28,522 nt of DNA from JBEKZQ01 sp049509675 (GTDB lineage: Bacteria; Planctomycetota; Planctomycetia; Pirellulales; Thermoguttaceae), in contig JBEKZQ010000206.1 of assembly GCA_049509675.1 (NCBI GenBank), positions 1 through 28,522 of the forward strand, given 5' to 3'. The notes beneath the pieces are model-generated. The model was given only the letters and a program-made list of their open reading frames with translations, had not been told where the DNA came from and did no database searches. Below are positions 17,899 to 25,301 of the stretch, piece by piece. The position numbers and the translations under genes are program-made. Position 1 is the first letter of the stretch. Each line of letters starts with the position of its first letter.

Positions 17899-18498
17899 CT
17901 ACTTCAGGTCATAGACGATTGCGGTAGTCCTCGCTGCGTTGTCCACGGCCACTTCCATGCCCAGGACCGTTTCGGTGTTATACTTGGCGGGGATATCTTC
18001 GCCGCTCTTGGTCACTTCGACGCGGTAGAAGCCGGGGGGAACGCCCGGCAATCCCCCGGGACCGTCCACCGAGAACATGGCCATGCCCGACTGGTCCGTC
18101 GTGGCCGTGGCCGGCTTCAGAGCGGTGCCCAGGAAGCTTTCCGGCACCAGGGTCACGGTCGCGCCGGAAAGCGGCTTGCCTTTCCGCAGCACCTTGCAAG
18201 CGGTGTTGAGACGGGCGGCCTTGGATGTCTTCCAAGAGGCGATCCGCGCGCTGATCTCCTCGGCGTTGATCTTGCCGTCTCCGTTGGTATCGACCTGCTT
18301 CAGGGCGGCCTTCAATCCGGGCACCTTGTCAAGTTCGGCCCCTTCCAGGAAGCCGTCCTTGTTCGAGTCATACAACTCCATTGCCTTTTGAGCGGCGTCG
18401 GACGCGATCGCCGGAGGGTACACCCGCGATTGTCCTCCGCCGCAGCCCCAAGCGGCCAGTGCCGAAATCCCCACAACCACCAGCCCTAATCGTGCCAT
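17899..18498 (-). CDS. EF-hand lipoprotein with transthyretin-like C-terminal domain
   Basis: A 199-residue protein. ATG 18498 was chosen because GAGGAG lies 7 bases upstream; the frame is open further to 18573. The N-terminus MARLGLVVVGISALAAWGC looks like a lipoprotein signal with Cys19 as the lipidated residue, although Trp at -2 is unusual. Two canonical EF-hands follow, DSNKDGFLEGAE (44-55) and DTNGDGKINAEE (70-81), so calcium binding is likely. Residues 103-199 are a beta-sandwich of the carboxypeptidase-regulatory/transthyretin-like kind (GKPLSGATVTLVPE, TTDQSGMAMFSV, PGFYRVEVTKSG, IPAKYNTET), very common in short planctomycete lipoproteins. Such genes often neighbour DUF1559 genes, as here. 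The function is unknown; a cell-surface structural or binding role is most likely. Confidence 0.8.
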   Translation of the reverse strand: MARLGLVVVGISALAAWGCGGGQSRVYPPAIASDAAQKAMELYDSNKDGFLEGAELDKVPGLKAALKQVDTNGDGKINAEEISARIASWKTSKAARLNTACKVLRKGKPLSGATVTLVPESFLGTALKPATATTDQSGMAMFSVDGPGGLPGVPPGFYRVEVTKSGEDIPAKYNTETVLGMEVAVDNAARTTAIVYDLK

Positions 18499-18622
18499 TG
18501 CACAACTCCTCATCACAAGCGACTTGTCTGGAAAACGAAGCGAACGCTTGCCGCCTTGGGATCGGCGAAGCAATAGCCTTCCTGCTCTCGAAAGTAGCCA
18601 CCACGCTCCGCATGATCGATTC

Positions 18623-18641
18623 CATCTCGCGGAGCGAGATG
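18623..18641. repeat. Perfect 8-base-pair hairpin
   Basis: CATCTCGC and GCGAGATG flank a 3-base loop GGA. GCTCCGC at 18605-18611 can compete for the central GCGGAGC (18629-18635), so two alternative stems exist. It lies about 130 bases upstream of the lipoprotein start. Confidence 0.6.
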
Positions 18642-18705
18642 AGTACGATTACCACAAGCGTCCTTAGAATAGCGGATCGTCGAGGCGGCGTCAAACGGGG
18701 GCGTC

Positions 18706-18720
18706 GTGCTGGTCCAGCAC
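18706..18720. repeat. 15-base palindrome
   Basis: GTGCTGG-T-CCAGCAC, 7-base arms with a single central base. The near-perfect dyad suits a dimeric regulator, but no matching second site was seen. Confidence 0.45.
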
Positions 18721-18748
18721 TGAGTTCCGGCTTCCTTCTGGTTTGTTA

Positions 18749-18764
18749 TACAACTATCGTTGTA
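18749..18764. repeat. Operator-like dyad upstream of ispA
   Basis: TACAAC-TATC-GTTGTA has perfect 6-base arms and an AT-rich centre, about 100 bases upstream of the candidate ispA promoter. It stands out from the GC-rich surroundings and could be a regulator site. Confidence 0.35.
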
Positions 18765-18865
18765 CGTCTGTGGATGGTAGTTGGTACAGTAGCCAGACGC
18801 ACCAGCGAGAAATTTGCGGCGATTCTCCGTCGCTGGCGCGTTGGGCGGCGTGGCGGGGCGCGGCA

Positions 18866-18894
18866 TAGACGCCGTACCACGGTTGTTCTACAAT
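18866..18894 (+). promoter_or_regulatory. Candidate promoter of the ispA-dxs gene train
   Basis: TAGACG (18866-18871), a 17-base spacer and TACAAT (18889-18894). The expected transcription start is at about 18901, next to the ATG at 18902, so the mRNA would be nearly leaderless. No ribosome site is seen before this ATG, which agrees with that. Confidence 0.4.
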
Positions 18895-18901
18895 AGCTTC
18901 G

Positions 18902-19801
18902 ATGGTCCACACGTTGTCGCCGCCCCTGGCTGCACACACAAGCCGCCTTCGCCCGCAGATCGACGCAGCCCTGGAGGATTCCCTGGCCACGTTGGCAGGG
19001 TGTCCTCGTCGGCTGCAGGAGGCGATGCGTTACAGTCTCTTGGCGCCGGGGAAGCGGCTGCGGCCGATGCTCGCGCTGATGGCGGCGGAGGCCTGTGGGG
19101 GAACGATTGCCGCGGCCCTGCCCGCCGCTTGCGCGGTCGAGATGATCCACGCCTATTCGCTGATCCACGACGATCTGCCGGCCATGGATGACGACGATCT
19201 GCGTCGGGGCCGACCCACCTGCCACAAGGTGTTCGGCGAAGCGCTGGCGATTTTGGCCGGCGACGGCCTGCTGACGCTGGCCTTCGAGGTATTGGCCACG
19301 CGGGTTGCGCCCGCCGAGACGGCCGCCGCCTGTTCGGCCGCGCTGGCGCAAGCCGCCGGCCCGAGCGAACTGGTGGGCGGACAGGCCGACGACGTGGCCG
19401 GGCCGGCCGCCGACGGGCAAACCCTGGCCGCGCTGGAGTCGATCCATCATCGCAAGACGGGCGCCATGATCCGCGCCGCGCTCCGCCTGGGCGGACTGAC
19501 GGCCCGCGGCCACGCCGCGCAACTTGCCGCCTTGGATCAATACGGCCGGCGCCTGGGACTGGCCTTCCAGGTCACCGACGACCTGTTGGATGTCCGCAGC
19601 GATGAAATCACCACGGGGAAGCGCGTGGGCAAGGACCGGGCCAAGGGCAAAGTGACCTTTCCCGCCCTGCTGGGAGTCGATGGCAGTGCCGCCTACGCGG
19701 CCCGGCTCATTGCCGGGGCCTGTGACGCGCTCGGCCCGCTGGCGCCGCGCGCGTCGGGCCTGGAAACATTGGCCCGCTACGTCTTGCAGAGGGACTGCTG
19801 A
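18902..19801 (+). CDS. ispA: Farnesyl diphosphate synthase (type II, IspA family)
   Basis: A 299-residue cytoplasmic prenyl transferase that condenses isopentenyl diphosphate with allylic diphosphates, giving farnesyl diphosphate. The aspartate-rich first motif is DDLPAMDDDDLRRGRPTCH (90-108), with the extra two residues inside the motif and the preceding YSLIH (85-89) typical of bacterial type II enzymes of C15 specificity. GGQADD (159-164), HHRKTG (182-187) and the second motif QVTDDLLD (223-230) are all present, followed by GKRVGKDRAKGKVTFP. The length suits the family. The stop TGA overlaps the ATG of dxs by one base, so the two are translationally coupled, a common bacterial pairing. Geranylgeranyl product specificity cannot be excluded from sequence alone. 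Confidence 0.9.
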   Translation: MVHTLSPPLAAHTSRLRPQIDAALEDSLATLAGCPRRLQEAMRYSLLAPGKRLRPMLALMAAEACGGTIAAALPAACAVEMIHAYSLIHDDLPAMDDDDLRRGRPTCHKVFGEALAILAGDGLLTLAFEVLATRVAPAETAAACSAALAQAAGPSELVGGQADDVAGPAADGQTLAALESIHHRKTGAMIRAALRLGGLTARGHAAQLAALDQYGRRLGLAFQVTDDLLDVRSDEITTGKRVGKDRAKGKVTFPALLGVDGSAAYAARLIAGACDALGPLAPRASGLETLARYVLQRDC

Positions 19802-21735
19802 TGGACGCGCTGCTTTCCACGATCCAGTCGCCCCGCGATCTGCTGAAGCTTTCTGCGCGGCAGTTGACGCAATTGGCGGCCGAGATGCGCGAGGCGATCT
19901 GCCGTCTGGCCGCCACCCGCACCTCCCACCTGGCCTCGAACCTGGGCGTTGTCGAGCTGACCCTGGCACTGCACACCACCTTCGATTTCAGCCGCGATCA
20001 CCTGATCTGGGACACGGGGCACCAGGTCTATCCGCATAAACTGGTGACGGGCCGCTATCCGCAGTTCCACACCCTTCGCGCCAAGGGCGGCCTGATGGGT
20101 TATCCCAACTCGGCCGAAAGCGCCTACGACCCGTTCATCACCGGTCACGCCGGCTGCAGCGTGGGCACGGCCCTGGGCCTGAAGTGCGGCGACGACCTGC
20201 TGCGCGGCGCGGAGGACCGCTATACCGTGGCCGTGATCGGCGACGGCGCCTTCTCCTCCGGCGTGGTGCTGGAGGCCATGAATCACGCCGGCGGACTGAA
20301 GAAAAATCTCCTGGTGATCCTCAACGACAACAAAATGTCGATCTGCCCGCGCGTGGGCGGACTGGCCGAATCGCTCGACAAGCTGCGGATGAACTCCCTC
20401 TACACGGGCTTGAAGACCGAGATCCAGAAGCTGTTGGTGCGCCTGCCCGTGGTCGGCGATCCGGTGGAGCGGTTCTTGTTCCAGATCAAGGAGGCGGTCA
20501 AGGCCGGCTTGCTCGGGGGCATGTTCTTCGAGGACCTGGGCTTCCGCTACATCGGCCCGGTGGACGGGCACAACATTCCCCAGTTGCAGCGCTACCTGGC
20601 CAAGGTGCGGCAGTTCCGTGCGCCGGTGCTGCTGCACGTGGTGACGGAAAAAGGCCACGGCTTCCAGCCGGCCGCCGCCGATCCGACGACCTTCCACACC
20701 CCGGCGCCGTTCGCCCGCAGCAATGGCGCGGTGATCTCGATGAAGACCAGCGTCGCCGCGTCCTACACGCAGGTCGCCCGGCAGGCGGTGCTGCGGCACA
20801 TGCGTGCGGACAAGCGGGTCACGGTGATCACCGCCGCCATGTGCCAGGGAACGATGCTCGAGCCGGTCCGCGACGAGTTCGGCGACCGATTCTTCGACGT
20901 CGGCATCTGCGAGTCGCACGGCGTGACGCTGGCCGCCGGCCTGGCCAAGGCCGGCATGCGGCCGATCGTCAACATCTACAGCACCTTCCTGCAACGCAGC
21001 TACGACCAGATCTTCCAGGAAGTGGCCTTGCAGAATCTCCCCGTCATCTTGCTCCTGGATCGGGCCGGCCTGGTCGGGCCGGATGGACCGACGCACCACG
21101 GCGTTTTCGACCTCACCTACCTCCGTCCGCTGCCCAACCTGGTGGTCATGGCGCCGGGCGACGAGGTGGACCTGGAACGCATGATCGATTGGGCTTTGCG
21201 CCAGGACTCACCCGTAGCCATCCGCTATCCCAAGACCATTGCCGAGTCGCTCGCGCGGGAGCCGGCGCCCCTGGAACTGGGAACGGCCGAGGTGCTCCGC
21301 CGCGGCAGCGACGGCCTGATCCTTGCCTGCGGCACCCTGCTGGGCAATTGCCTGGAGGCAGCCAGCTTGCTGGCCGCCGAGGGGCTGGAACTGGGCGTGA
21401 TCAACGCCCGCTTCGTCAAGCCGTTGGATCTCGACACGCTTCTGCCGGCCATGGCCGATGCGCCGCTGCTGGTGACGGTCGAGGAAGGGGCTTTGATGGG
21501 CGGTTTTGGCGGCGCCGTGCTGGAGGCCGCCGCCGACGCCCACCTGCCTCTGGGGGCCGTCCGTCGGCTCGGCATCCCCGACCGCTTCATCCAGCACGGC
21601 AGCCGTGCCGAACTGCTGGCCGATCTGGGACTGGATTGTCAGGGAATTGCCCAGGTTTGCCGACTGTTGGCCCGGAAGGCGCTGGTTACGCCGGCATTAC
21701 CGCAGATCGATGCTGGGATGACGGATGAACGATGA
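19801..21735 (+). CDS. dxs: 1-deoxy-D-xylulose-5-phosphate synthase
   Basis: A 644-residue cytoplasmic enzyme that joins pyruvate and glyceraldehyde 3-phosphate, the first step of the MEP isoprenoid pathway, using thiamine diphosphate and a metal ion. Key sites: SNLGVVELTLALH (46-58), DTGHQVYPHKLVTGR (71-85, with the conserved His74), GHAGCS (115-120), the thiamine-metal motif GDGAFSSG...LNDN (147-177), GPVDGHN (252-258) and the catalytic Glu371 in GICESHG, where many enzymes have IAEQHA. RAGLVGPDGPTHHG (421-434) and GGFGGAV (567-573) mark the later domains. The last residues (DAGMTDER) are encoded by a GGATGA-type repeat and overlap the start of the next gene by 11 bases. It supplies precursor for the synthase upstream and possibly for the prenyltransferase downstream. 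Confidence 0.93.
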   Translation: MDALLSTIQSPRDLLKLSARQLTQLAAEMREAICRLAATRTSHLASNLGVVELTLALHTTFDFSRDHLIWDTGHQVYPHKLVTGRYPQFHTLRAKGGLMGYPNSAESAYDPFITGHAGCSVGTALGLKCGDDLLRGAEDRYTVAVIGDGAFSSGVVLEAMNHAGGLKKNLLVILNDNKMSICPRVGGLAESLDKLRMNSLYTGLKTEIQKLLVRLPVVGDPVERFLFQIKEAVKAGLLGGMFFEDLGFRYIGPVDGHNIPQLQRYLAKVRQFRAPVLLHVVTEKGHGFQPAAADPTTFHTPAPFARSNGAVISMKTSVAASYTQVARQAVLRHMRADKRVTVITAAMCQGTMLEPVRDEFGDRFFDVGICESHGVTLAAGLAKAGMRPIVNIYSTFLQRSYDQIFQEVALQNLPVILLLDRAGLVGPDGPTHHGVFDLTYLRPLPNLVVMAPGDEVDLERMIDWALRQDSPVAIRYPKTIAESLAREPAPLELGTAEVLRRGSDGLILACGTLLGNCLEAASLLAAEGLELGVINARFVKPLDLDTLLPAMADAPLLVTVEEGALMGGFGGAVLEAAADAHLPLGAVRRLGIPDRFIQHGSRAELLADLGLDCQGIAQVCRLLARKALVTPALPQIDAGMTDER

Positions 21736-21802
21736 ACGGCGAGACCCGCGAGGCCCGGGGAAACTGGCGGCCGCCTCCGCACTGTGCCTTCATCCTGCAT
21801 CC
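21716..21802. repeat. Inverted repeat at the dxs-permease junction
   Basis: GGATGACGGATGAA (21716-21729) and TTCATCCTGCATCC (21789-21802) are complementary at 12 of 14 positions, about 59 bases apart. The left arm carries the dxs stop and the annotated permease start. The encoded residues on both sides look non-conserved. This looks like a short palindromic element that has been absorbed into both genes. Confidence 0.45.
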
Positions 21803-22624
21803 TTCCTCCTTGCCACGTGGACCATTCTCCGCATCAGCATCCAAGAGCGGCTGGTCTATCGGGCCGATTTTGCCCTGGGAACACTGATGCGCTTCCTGCC
21901 CATCGTGACCCAGATATTCCTCTGGCGCGCCATTTTTTCGGCCATGCCAGCGCCCGCCGCCGGCGACGCGCACATCGCCGGCTACTCCTACGACGATTTC
22001 ATCGCCTACTACCTGCTGACGACCATCAGCCGGGCGTTTTCCAGCATGCCGGGCCTGGCCTCGGGAATCGCCCGCTCCATCCGCGACGGCACCGTCAAGA
22101 AGTATCTCATCCAGCCGATCGACATGCTCGCGTTTCTGATGCTCAACCGCGTGGCCCACAAATTGGTGTACTATACGGTCGGCCTGGCGCCGTTCGCGCT
22201 GGTGTTTTACTTGTGCCGCAGCTATTTCCCCGGCTGGTGCGATGCGCCCACCATGCTGGCCTTCCTGGCCTCGCTGGCCATGTCCTTCCTGCTGGGCTTC
22301 TTCATGGAGGCCACCATCGGCATGATCGGCTTCTGGTTCCTGGAGGTCAGTTCGCTGTTGTTCGTGTTCATGCTCTTTTCCTTCTTCCTCTCCGGCCACA
22401 TGTTTCCCATCGACATGCTGCCGGGCGGTTGGGGTCAACTGGTGAAGCTGATCCCGCTTCAGTACCTGGCTTATTTCCCGGCCGCCGTTTTTTTGGGCAA
22501 GGTCACGGGACCGGACCTGCTTTGGGGGCTGGCCGTACAATTGGGCTGGGTGGTGTTCTTCATCGTGGCCGCCCGCACCGCCTTCCATTACGGCGTGCGG
22601 CACTACAGCGGTTTCGGAGGGTGA
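21725..22624 (+). CDS. ABC-2 type permease, subunit 1
   Basis: A 299-residue integral membrane protein with about six hydrophobic segments, among them FLPIVTQIFLWRAIF, LAPFALVFYLC, MLAFLASLAMSFLLGFF, SLLFVFMLFSFFLSG and LAVQLGWVVFFIVAA. Motifs such as YDDFIAYYLLTTISRAFSSM and IRDGTVKKYLIQPIDM are typical of the ABC-2 permeases of the uncharacterised COG4587-like group. The protein would form the membrane part of an exporter with the next gene product. The first 28 residues come from a repeat and the true start may lie further in, near ILRISIQERLVYRADF (about residue 35). The gene overlaps dxs by 11 bases. No ATP-binding subunit is encoded next to it. The exported substrate is unknown; the isoprenoid context suggests a prenylated product. 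Confidence 0.8.
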   Translation: MNDERRDPRGPGKLAAASALCLHPASFLLATWTILRISIQERLVYRADFALGTLMRFLPIVTQIFLWRAIFSAMPAPAAGDAHIAGYSYDDFIAYYLLTTISRAFSSMPGLASGIARSIRDGTVKKYLIQPIDMLAFLMLNRVAHKLVYYTVGLAPFALVFYLCRSYFPGWCDAPTMLAFLASLAMSFLLGFFMEATIGMIGFWFLEVSSLLFVFMLFSFFLSGHMFPIDMLPGGWGQLVKLIPLQYLAYFPAAVFLGKVTGPDLLWGLAVQLGWVVFFIVAARTAFHYGVRHYSGFGG

Positions 22625-22629
22625 CGACG

Positions 22630-23475
22630 GTGCCGCGCCGAGATGTTCATCCCTCGTATCTCCGCGTGCTGGCCACGTTCGTGCGCAACAGCCTGATCCG
22701 CGACATGACTTTCCGCGGCAACTTCCTCATCGACCTCTTTACCTCGATGGCCTGGGTGGCCATCAACCTGGCCTTCTACCTGTTGATCTTTCAATACACT
22801 TCGTCCATCGGCCGCGACACCGGCTGGGGCAAGTACCAGTTCTTCCTCTTCTTTTCCACGGGGCTGATGATCAACAGCCTGATCCAGACGTTCTTCATGA
22901 CCAACGCCGACGAGTTCAGCGAGCTGATCCGCACCGGGGAGCTGGATTTCGTGCTCGTCAAACCGATCGATGCCCAGTTCGTCGTGTCGCTGCGGCGGAT
23001 CGATTGGTCCTCGCTGGGGAATTTCGCGGTGGGATTGGTGCTGATGGCCTGGTCGCTGTGGCACGTTTCCTTTCGGCCCGGGCCGCTGGCGGTGTTGCTG
23101 TATCCCTTCTATGTCCTGTGCGGCGCGGCGATTTACTACAGCCTGATGATTGCCATGGCCTCGGCGAGCGTGTGGATGGGCCGGAACCTGACGCTCTTGG
23201 ACTTCTGGTTCTACATCACCAATTTCTCCCGCTATCCGATGGAGATTTATCGCGGCCCGATCGGCACGCCCTTGCGGCGGTTGTTTACGTTCTGCATTCC
23301 GGTGTTGATCGTGGTCAACGTGCCGGCCCGGCTCCTGGTACGGCCGTTGTATCCGCAAACACTGGAAGACGGCCTGTTGCCGGCGGTCGCCCTGGCGGCC
23401 ACGTTGGGCAGTCTCGGCGTTTCCCGCTGGCTCTTTCAGCGGGCGCTGATGAGTTATCGCAGCGCCAGTAGTTAG
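22630..23475 (+). CDS. ABC-2 type permease, subunit 2
   Basis: A 281-residue membrane protein. GTG 22630 was chosen because GGAGG at 22616-22620 lies 9 bases upstream; an earlier GTG at 22621 overlaps the stop of the previous gene. The frame stays open to 21784, but that part is out-of-frame reading of the first permease. FVRNSLIRDMTFRGNFLID, LAFYLLIFQY, FFSTGLMINSLIQTFFMTN and LIRTGELDFVLVKPIDAQF match the COG3694-like ABC-2 permeases that pair with COG4587-like partners to form a heterodimeric channel. About six transmembrane helices are visible. The next gene starts 7 bases after the stop. The ATPase needed to drive the pair is not in this window. Confidence 0.83.
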   Translation: MPRRDVHPSYLRVLATFVRNSLIRDMTFRGNFLIDLFTSMAWVAINLAFYLLIFQYTSSIGRDTGWGKYQFFLFFSTGLMINSLIQTFFMTNADEFSELIRTGELDFVLVKPIDAQFVVSLRRIDWSSLGNFAVGLVLMAWSLWHVSFRPGPLAVLLYPFYVLCGAAIYYSLMIAMASASVWMGRNLTLLDFWFYITNFSRYPMEIYRGPIGTPLRRLFTFCIPVLIVVNVPARLLVRPLYPQTLEDGLLPAVALAATLGSLGVSRWLFQRALMSYRSASS

Positions 23476-23482
23476 ATAAGCC

Positions 23483-24340
23483 ATGAAACTCGCCTTCAGT
23501 TCCAACGCCTACACCCATTTCTCGATCGAAGACACGATCGCGCGGATCGCCGGCCTGGGCTACGCCGGGCTGGAACTGCTGGCCGACGTGCCGCATGCCT
23601 GGCCGGCCGGGTTGTTGCCCGAGCGCAAGCGGGCCATCCGCGCCTGCCTGGAAGAGCATGGCCTCGCGATCGCCAACGTCAACGCCTTCATGATGAACGC
23701 CGTGGCCGATCCGCGGCAGCCCTATTGGCATCCCTCCTGGATCGAGCCCGATCCGCACTATCGAGCCATCCGCCGCGAGCACACCAAGCGGGCCCTGGCC
23801 CTGGCCAAGGAACTGGGCGCGGCCTCCATCCAGACCGAGCCGGGCGGACCGCCTTCGCCCGGCCAAAGCCGCCGCGCCGCGCTGGACCTGTTCTACGAAG
23901 AGCTGATGCCGTGCGTCGAACTGGCCCAGCGGCTGGAGGTGTTCTTGTTGATCGAGCCGGAGCCGGGCCTGCTCATCGAGCGCTTCCGGCAATACCTGGA
24001 GTTTGCCGCCCGGGTCGATTCGCCCTGGCTGGGGTTGAACTTCGACATCGGCCACGCCTATTGCGTGGGCGAGGAACCGCAGCAGTGGATCGCGCGGATG
24101 GCGCCGCACACGAGGCATTACCATATCGAAGACATCGCCGCCACACGCGCGCATCGCCACCTGGTTCCCGGCGAGGGGGCGATTGACTTCCCCGCCGTTT
24201 TGCGGGAAATTACCAACAGCGGCTATCAGGGTTTCGTCACCGTCGAGCTTTATCCGTATATCGACGATCCCGACGCCGCGGGGGCCACGGCAAAGCGCGT
24301 TCTGGAGAAGGCAGAAGCAACCCATGTCCAACGGCAATGA
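23483..24340 (+). CDS. Xylose isomerase-like TIM barrel (EboE-like), copy 1
   Basis: A 285-residue protein of the sugar phosphate isomerase/epimerase superfamily. Predicted metal ligands are Glu158 in LIEPEPGLL, Asp188 in NFDIGHAY, His214 in YHIEDI and Glu255 in VTVELY, the usual order on the barrel. HLVPGEGAIDFP (226-237) is another hallmark. Such proteins act on sugars, polyols or inosose-like cyclitols using a divalent metal. The gene overlaps the prenyltransferase gene by 17 bases. It is related to the second TIM barrel downstream (shared EPEPG, DIGH, HxED and GEGxIDFP), so the two arose by duplication. In Ebo clusters a barrel of this superfamily (EboE) accompanies a UbiA protein, which is the basis of the label. 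The substrate is unknown. Confidence 0.75.
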   Translation: MKLAFSSNAYTHFSIEDTIARIAGLGYAGLELLADVPHAWPAGLLPERKRAIRACLEEHGLAIANVNAFMMNAVADPRQPYWHPSWIEPDPHYRAIRREHTKRALALAKELGAASIQTEPGGPPSPGQSRRAALDLFYEELMPCVELAQRLEVFLLIEPEPGLLIERFRQYLEFAARVDSPWLGLNFDIGHAYCVGEEPQQWIARMAPHTRHYHIEDIAATRAHRHLVPGEGAIDFPAVLREITNSGYQGFVTVELYPYIDDPDAAGATAKRVLEKAEATHVQRQ

Positions 24341-25301
24341 AGTCGACGCAGTTTCGCCCCTGCGCAACTACCTCGAATTGCTAAGGCTGCCGAACATCTT
24401 CACGGCCATGGCCGACGTGGCCATGGGCTTCTTGTTCGTCCAGCAGTCGGGCCAACCGGGGCAAGACGATTTCCCCGGCCAGTTCCAGCCGGCCGACGCC
24501 TGGGTGCTGGGACTGCTGGTGATGGCGTCCAGTATGCTTTATGCTGCGGGCGTGGTGCTCAACGACGTGTTCGACATGGAGTTGGATCGGCAGCAACGGC
24601 CCGAGCGGCCGTTGCCCTCCGGACGTATTTCCCTCCGCGCCGCCCGCTGGTTGGGCTGGGAACTGCTCCTGCTGGGAATCATCCTGCCCTGCGGCGTGGC
24701 CGTGGTGCTGCGTCAGCCGCGGACGGCCGTAGTCGTCACGCTGCTGGCCCTGGCGATCGTCCTGTACAACGCCGTGTTGAAGCGGACGGTGCTCGGACCG
24801 CTGGCGATGGGAGGGTGCCGCATGCTCAACGTTCTATTGGGCATGAGCGTACTGTTGGGAACGTGGCAGGCCGAGCATTGGCTGGTGTCGGCGGCCGTGG
24901 GCGTATACATCGTCGGCGTCACCTGGCTGGCCCGCAGCGAAGACCAGCAAAGCGACGCCCGGCAACTGGCTGCCGCCACGGCCGTGATGATGGCCGGCGT
25001 GGCCCTGTTGGCCTGGCTGCCGCGCTGGAGCGAGAACCTCGTGCCACTGCTCGTGATCGAACCGCAGCGATGGTACATCCTCATGGCCCTGCTGGGCGGG
25101 ATGATCGCCTGGCGCTGCCTGTGGGCGATTGCCGAGCCGGCGCCCGGCCGGGTGCAAACGGCCGTGGCCCATGCCATCATGTCGCTGGTGATCCTCGACG
25201 CGGCCGCCTGCTACGCGGTCCGCGGCACGTACTGGGCCATCGTCATCCTGCTGTTGCTGCTGCCGGCCACATTCCTGGGCCGCTGGATCCAGAGCACGTG
25301 A
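24324..25301 (+). CDS. UbiA-family prenyltransferase (EboC-like)
   Basis: A 325-residue membrane protein. ATG 24324 lies inside the end of the previous gene. The first aspartate-rich motif is NDVFDMELDRQQRPERPLPS (80-99), the diphosphate-Mg site. The second is SEDQQSDAR (205-213). About eight to nine hydrophobic helices are visible, starting with LLRLPNIFTAMADVAMGFLF (19-38) and ending with YWAIVILLLLLPATFLG (303-319). The family transfers a prenyl group from a diphosphate to an acceptor ring or sugar within the membrane. Pattern and neighbours (TIM barrels and a phosphodiesterase-like protein) match the EboC member of Ebo clusters better than quinone or heme enzymes. Farnesyl diphosphate from the ispA product upstream is a plausible donor. 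The acceptor is unknown. Confidence 0.8.
   Translation: MSNGNEVDAVSPLRNYLELLRLPNIFTAMADVAMGFLFVQQSGQPGQDDFPGQFQPADAWVLGLLVMASSMLYAAGVVLNDVFDMELDRQQRPERPLPSGRISLRAARWLGWELLLLGIILPCGVAVVLRQPRTAVVVTLLALAIVLYNAVLKRTVLGPLAMGGCRMLNVLLGMSVLLGTWQAEHWLVSAAVGVYIVGVTWLARSEDQQSDARQLAAATAVMMAGVALLAWLPRWSENLVPLLVIEPQRWYILMALLGGMIAWRCLWAIAEPAPGRVQTAVAHAIMSLVILDAAACYAVRGTYWAIVILLLLLPATFLGRWIQST

Larger units (their letters stand above)
18499..18865. other. Palindrome-rich spacer without a convincing gene
   Basis: About 370 bases between the lipoprotein gene (minus) and the ispA promoter (plus). It contains at least three perfect inverted repeats: CATCTCGC-GGA-GCGAGATG (18623-18641), GTGCTGG-T-CCAGCAC (18706-18720) and TACAAC-TATC-GTTGTA (18749-18764), plus a smaller AAGCG-AA-CGCTT (18538-18549). 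The open frames here have no ribosome site and look random. Small RNA, operator sites or decayed dispersed repeats are all possible. Confidence 0.6.

Noticed and set aside
18513..18866. A minus-strand frame whose translation (CGNRTHLAPRDG) resembles conceptual translations of tRNA genes
   Set aside because: The underlying bases do not fold into a tRNA: the T-loop consensus is broken and no acceptor or anticodon arms were found. Only the hairpins were kept.
19777..21099. A 440-codon minus-strand frame opposite dxs
   Set aside because: Antisense shadow of a well-conserved enzyme gene; the His- and Gln-rich translation is typical of such shadows.
21784..22629. Upstream extension of the second permease frame
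   Set aside because: This part overlaps the first permease in another frame, has no membrane-protein character, and a good ribosome site sits just before GTG 22630.
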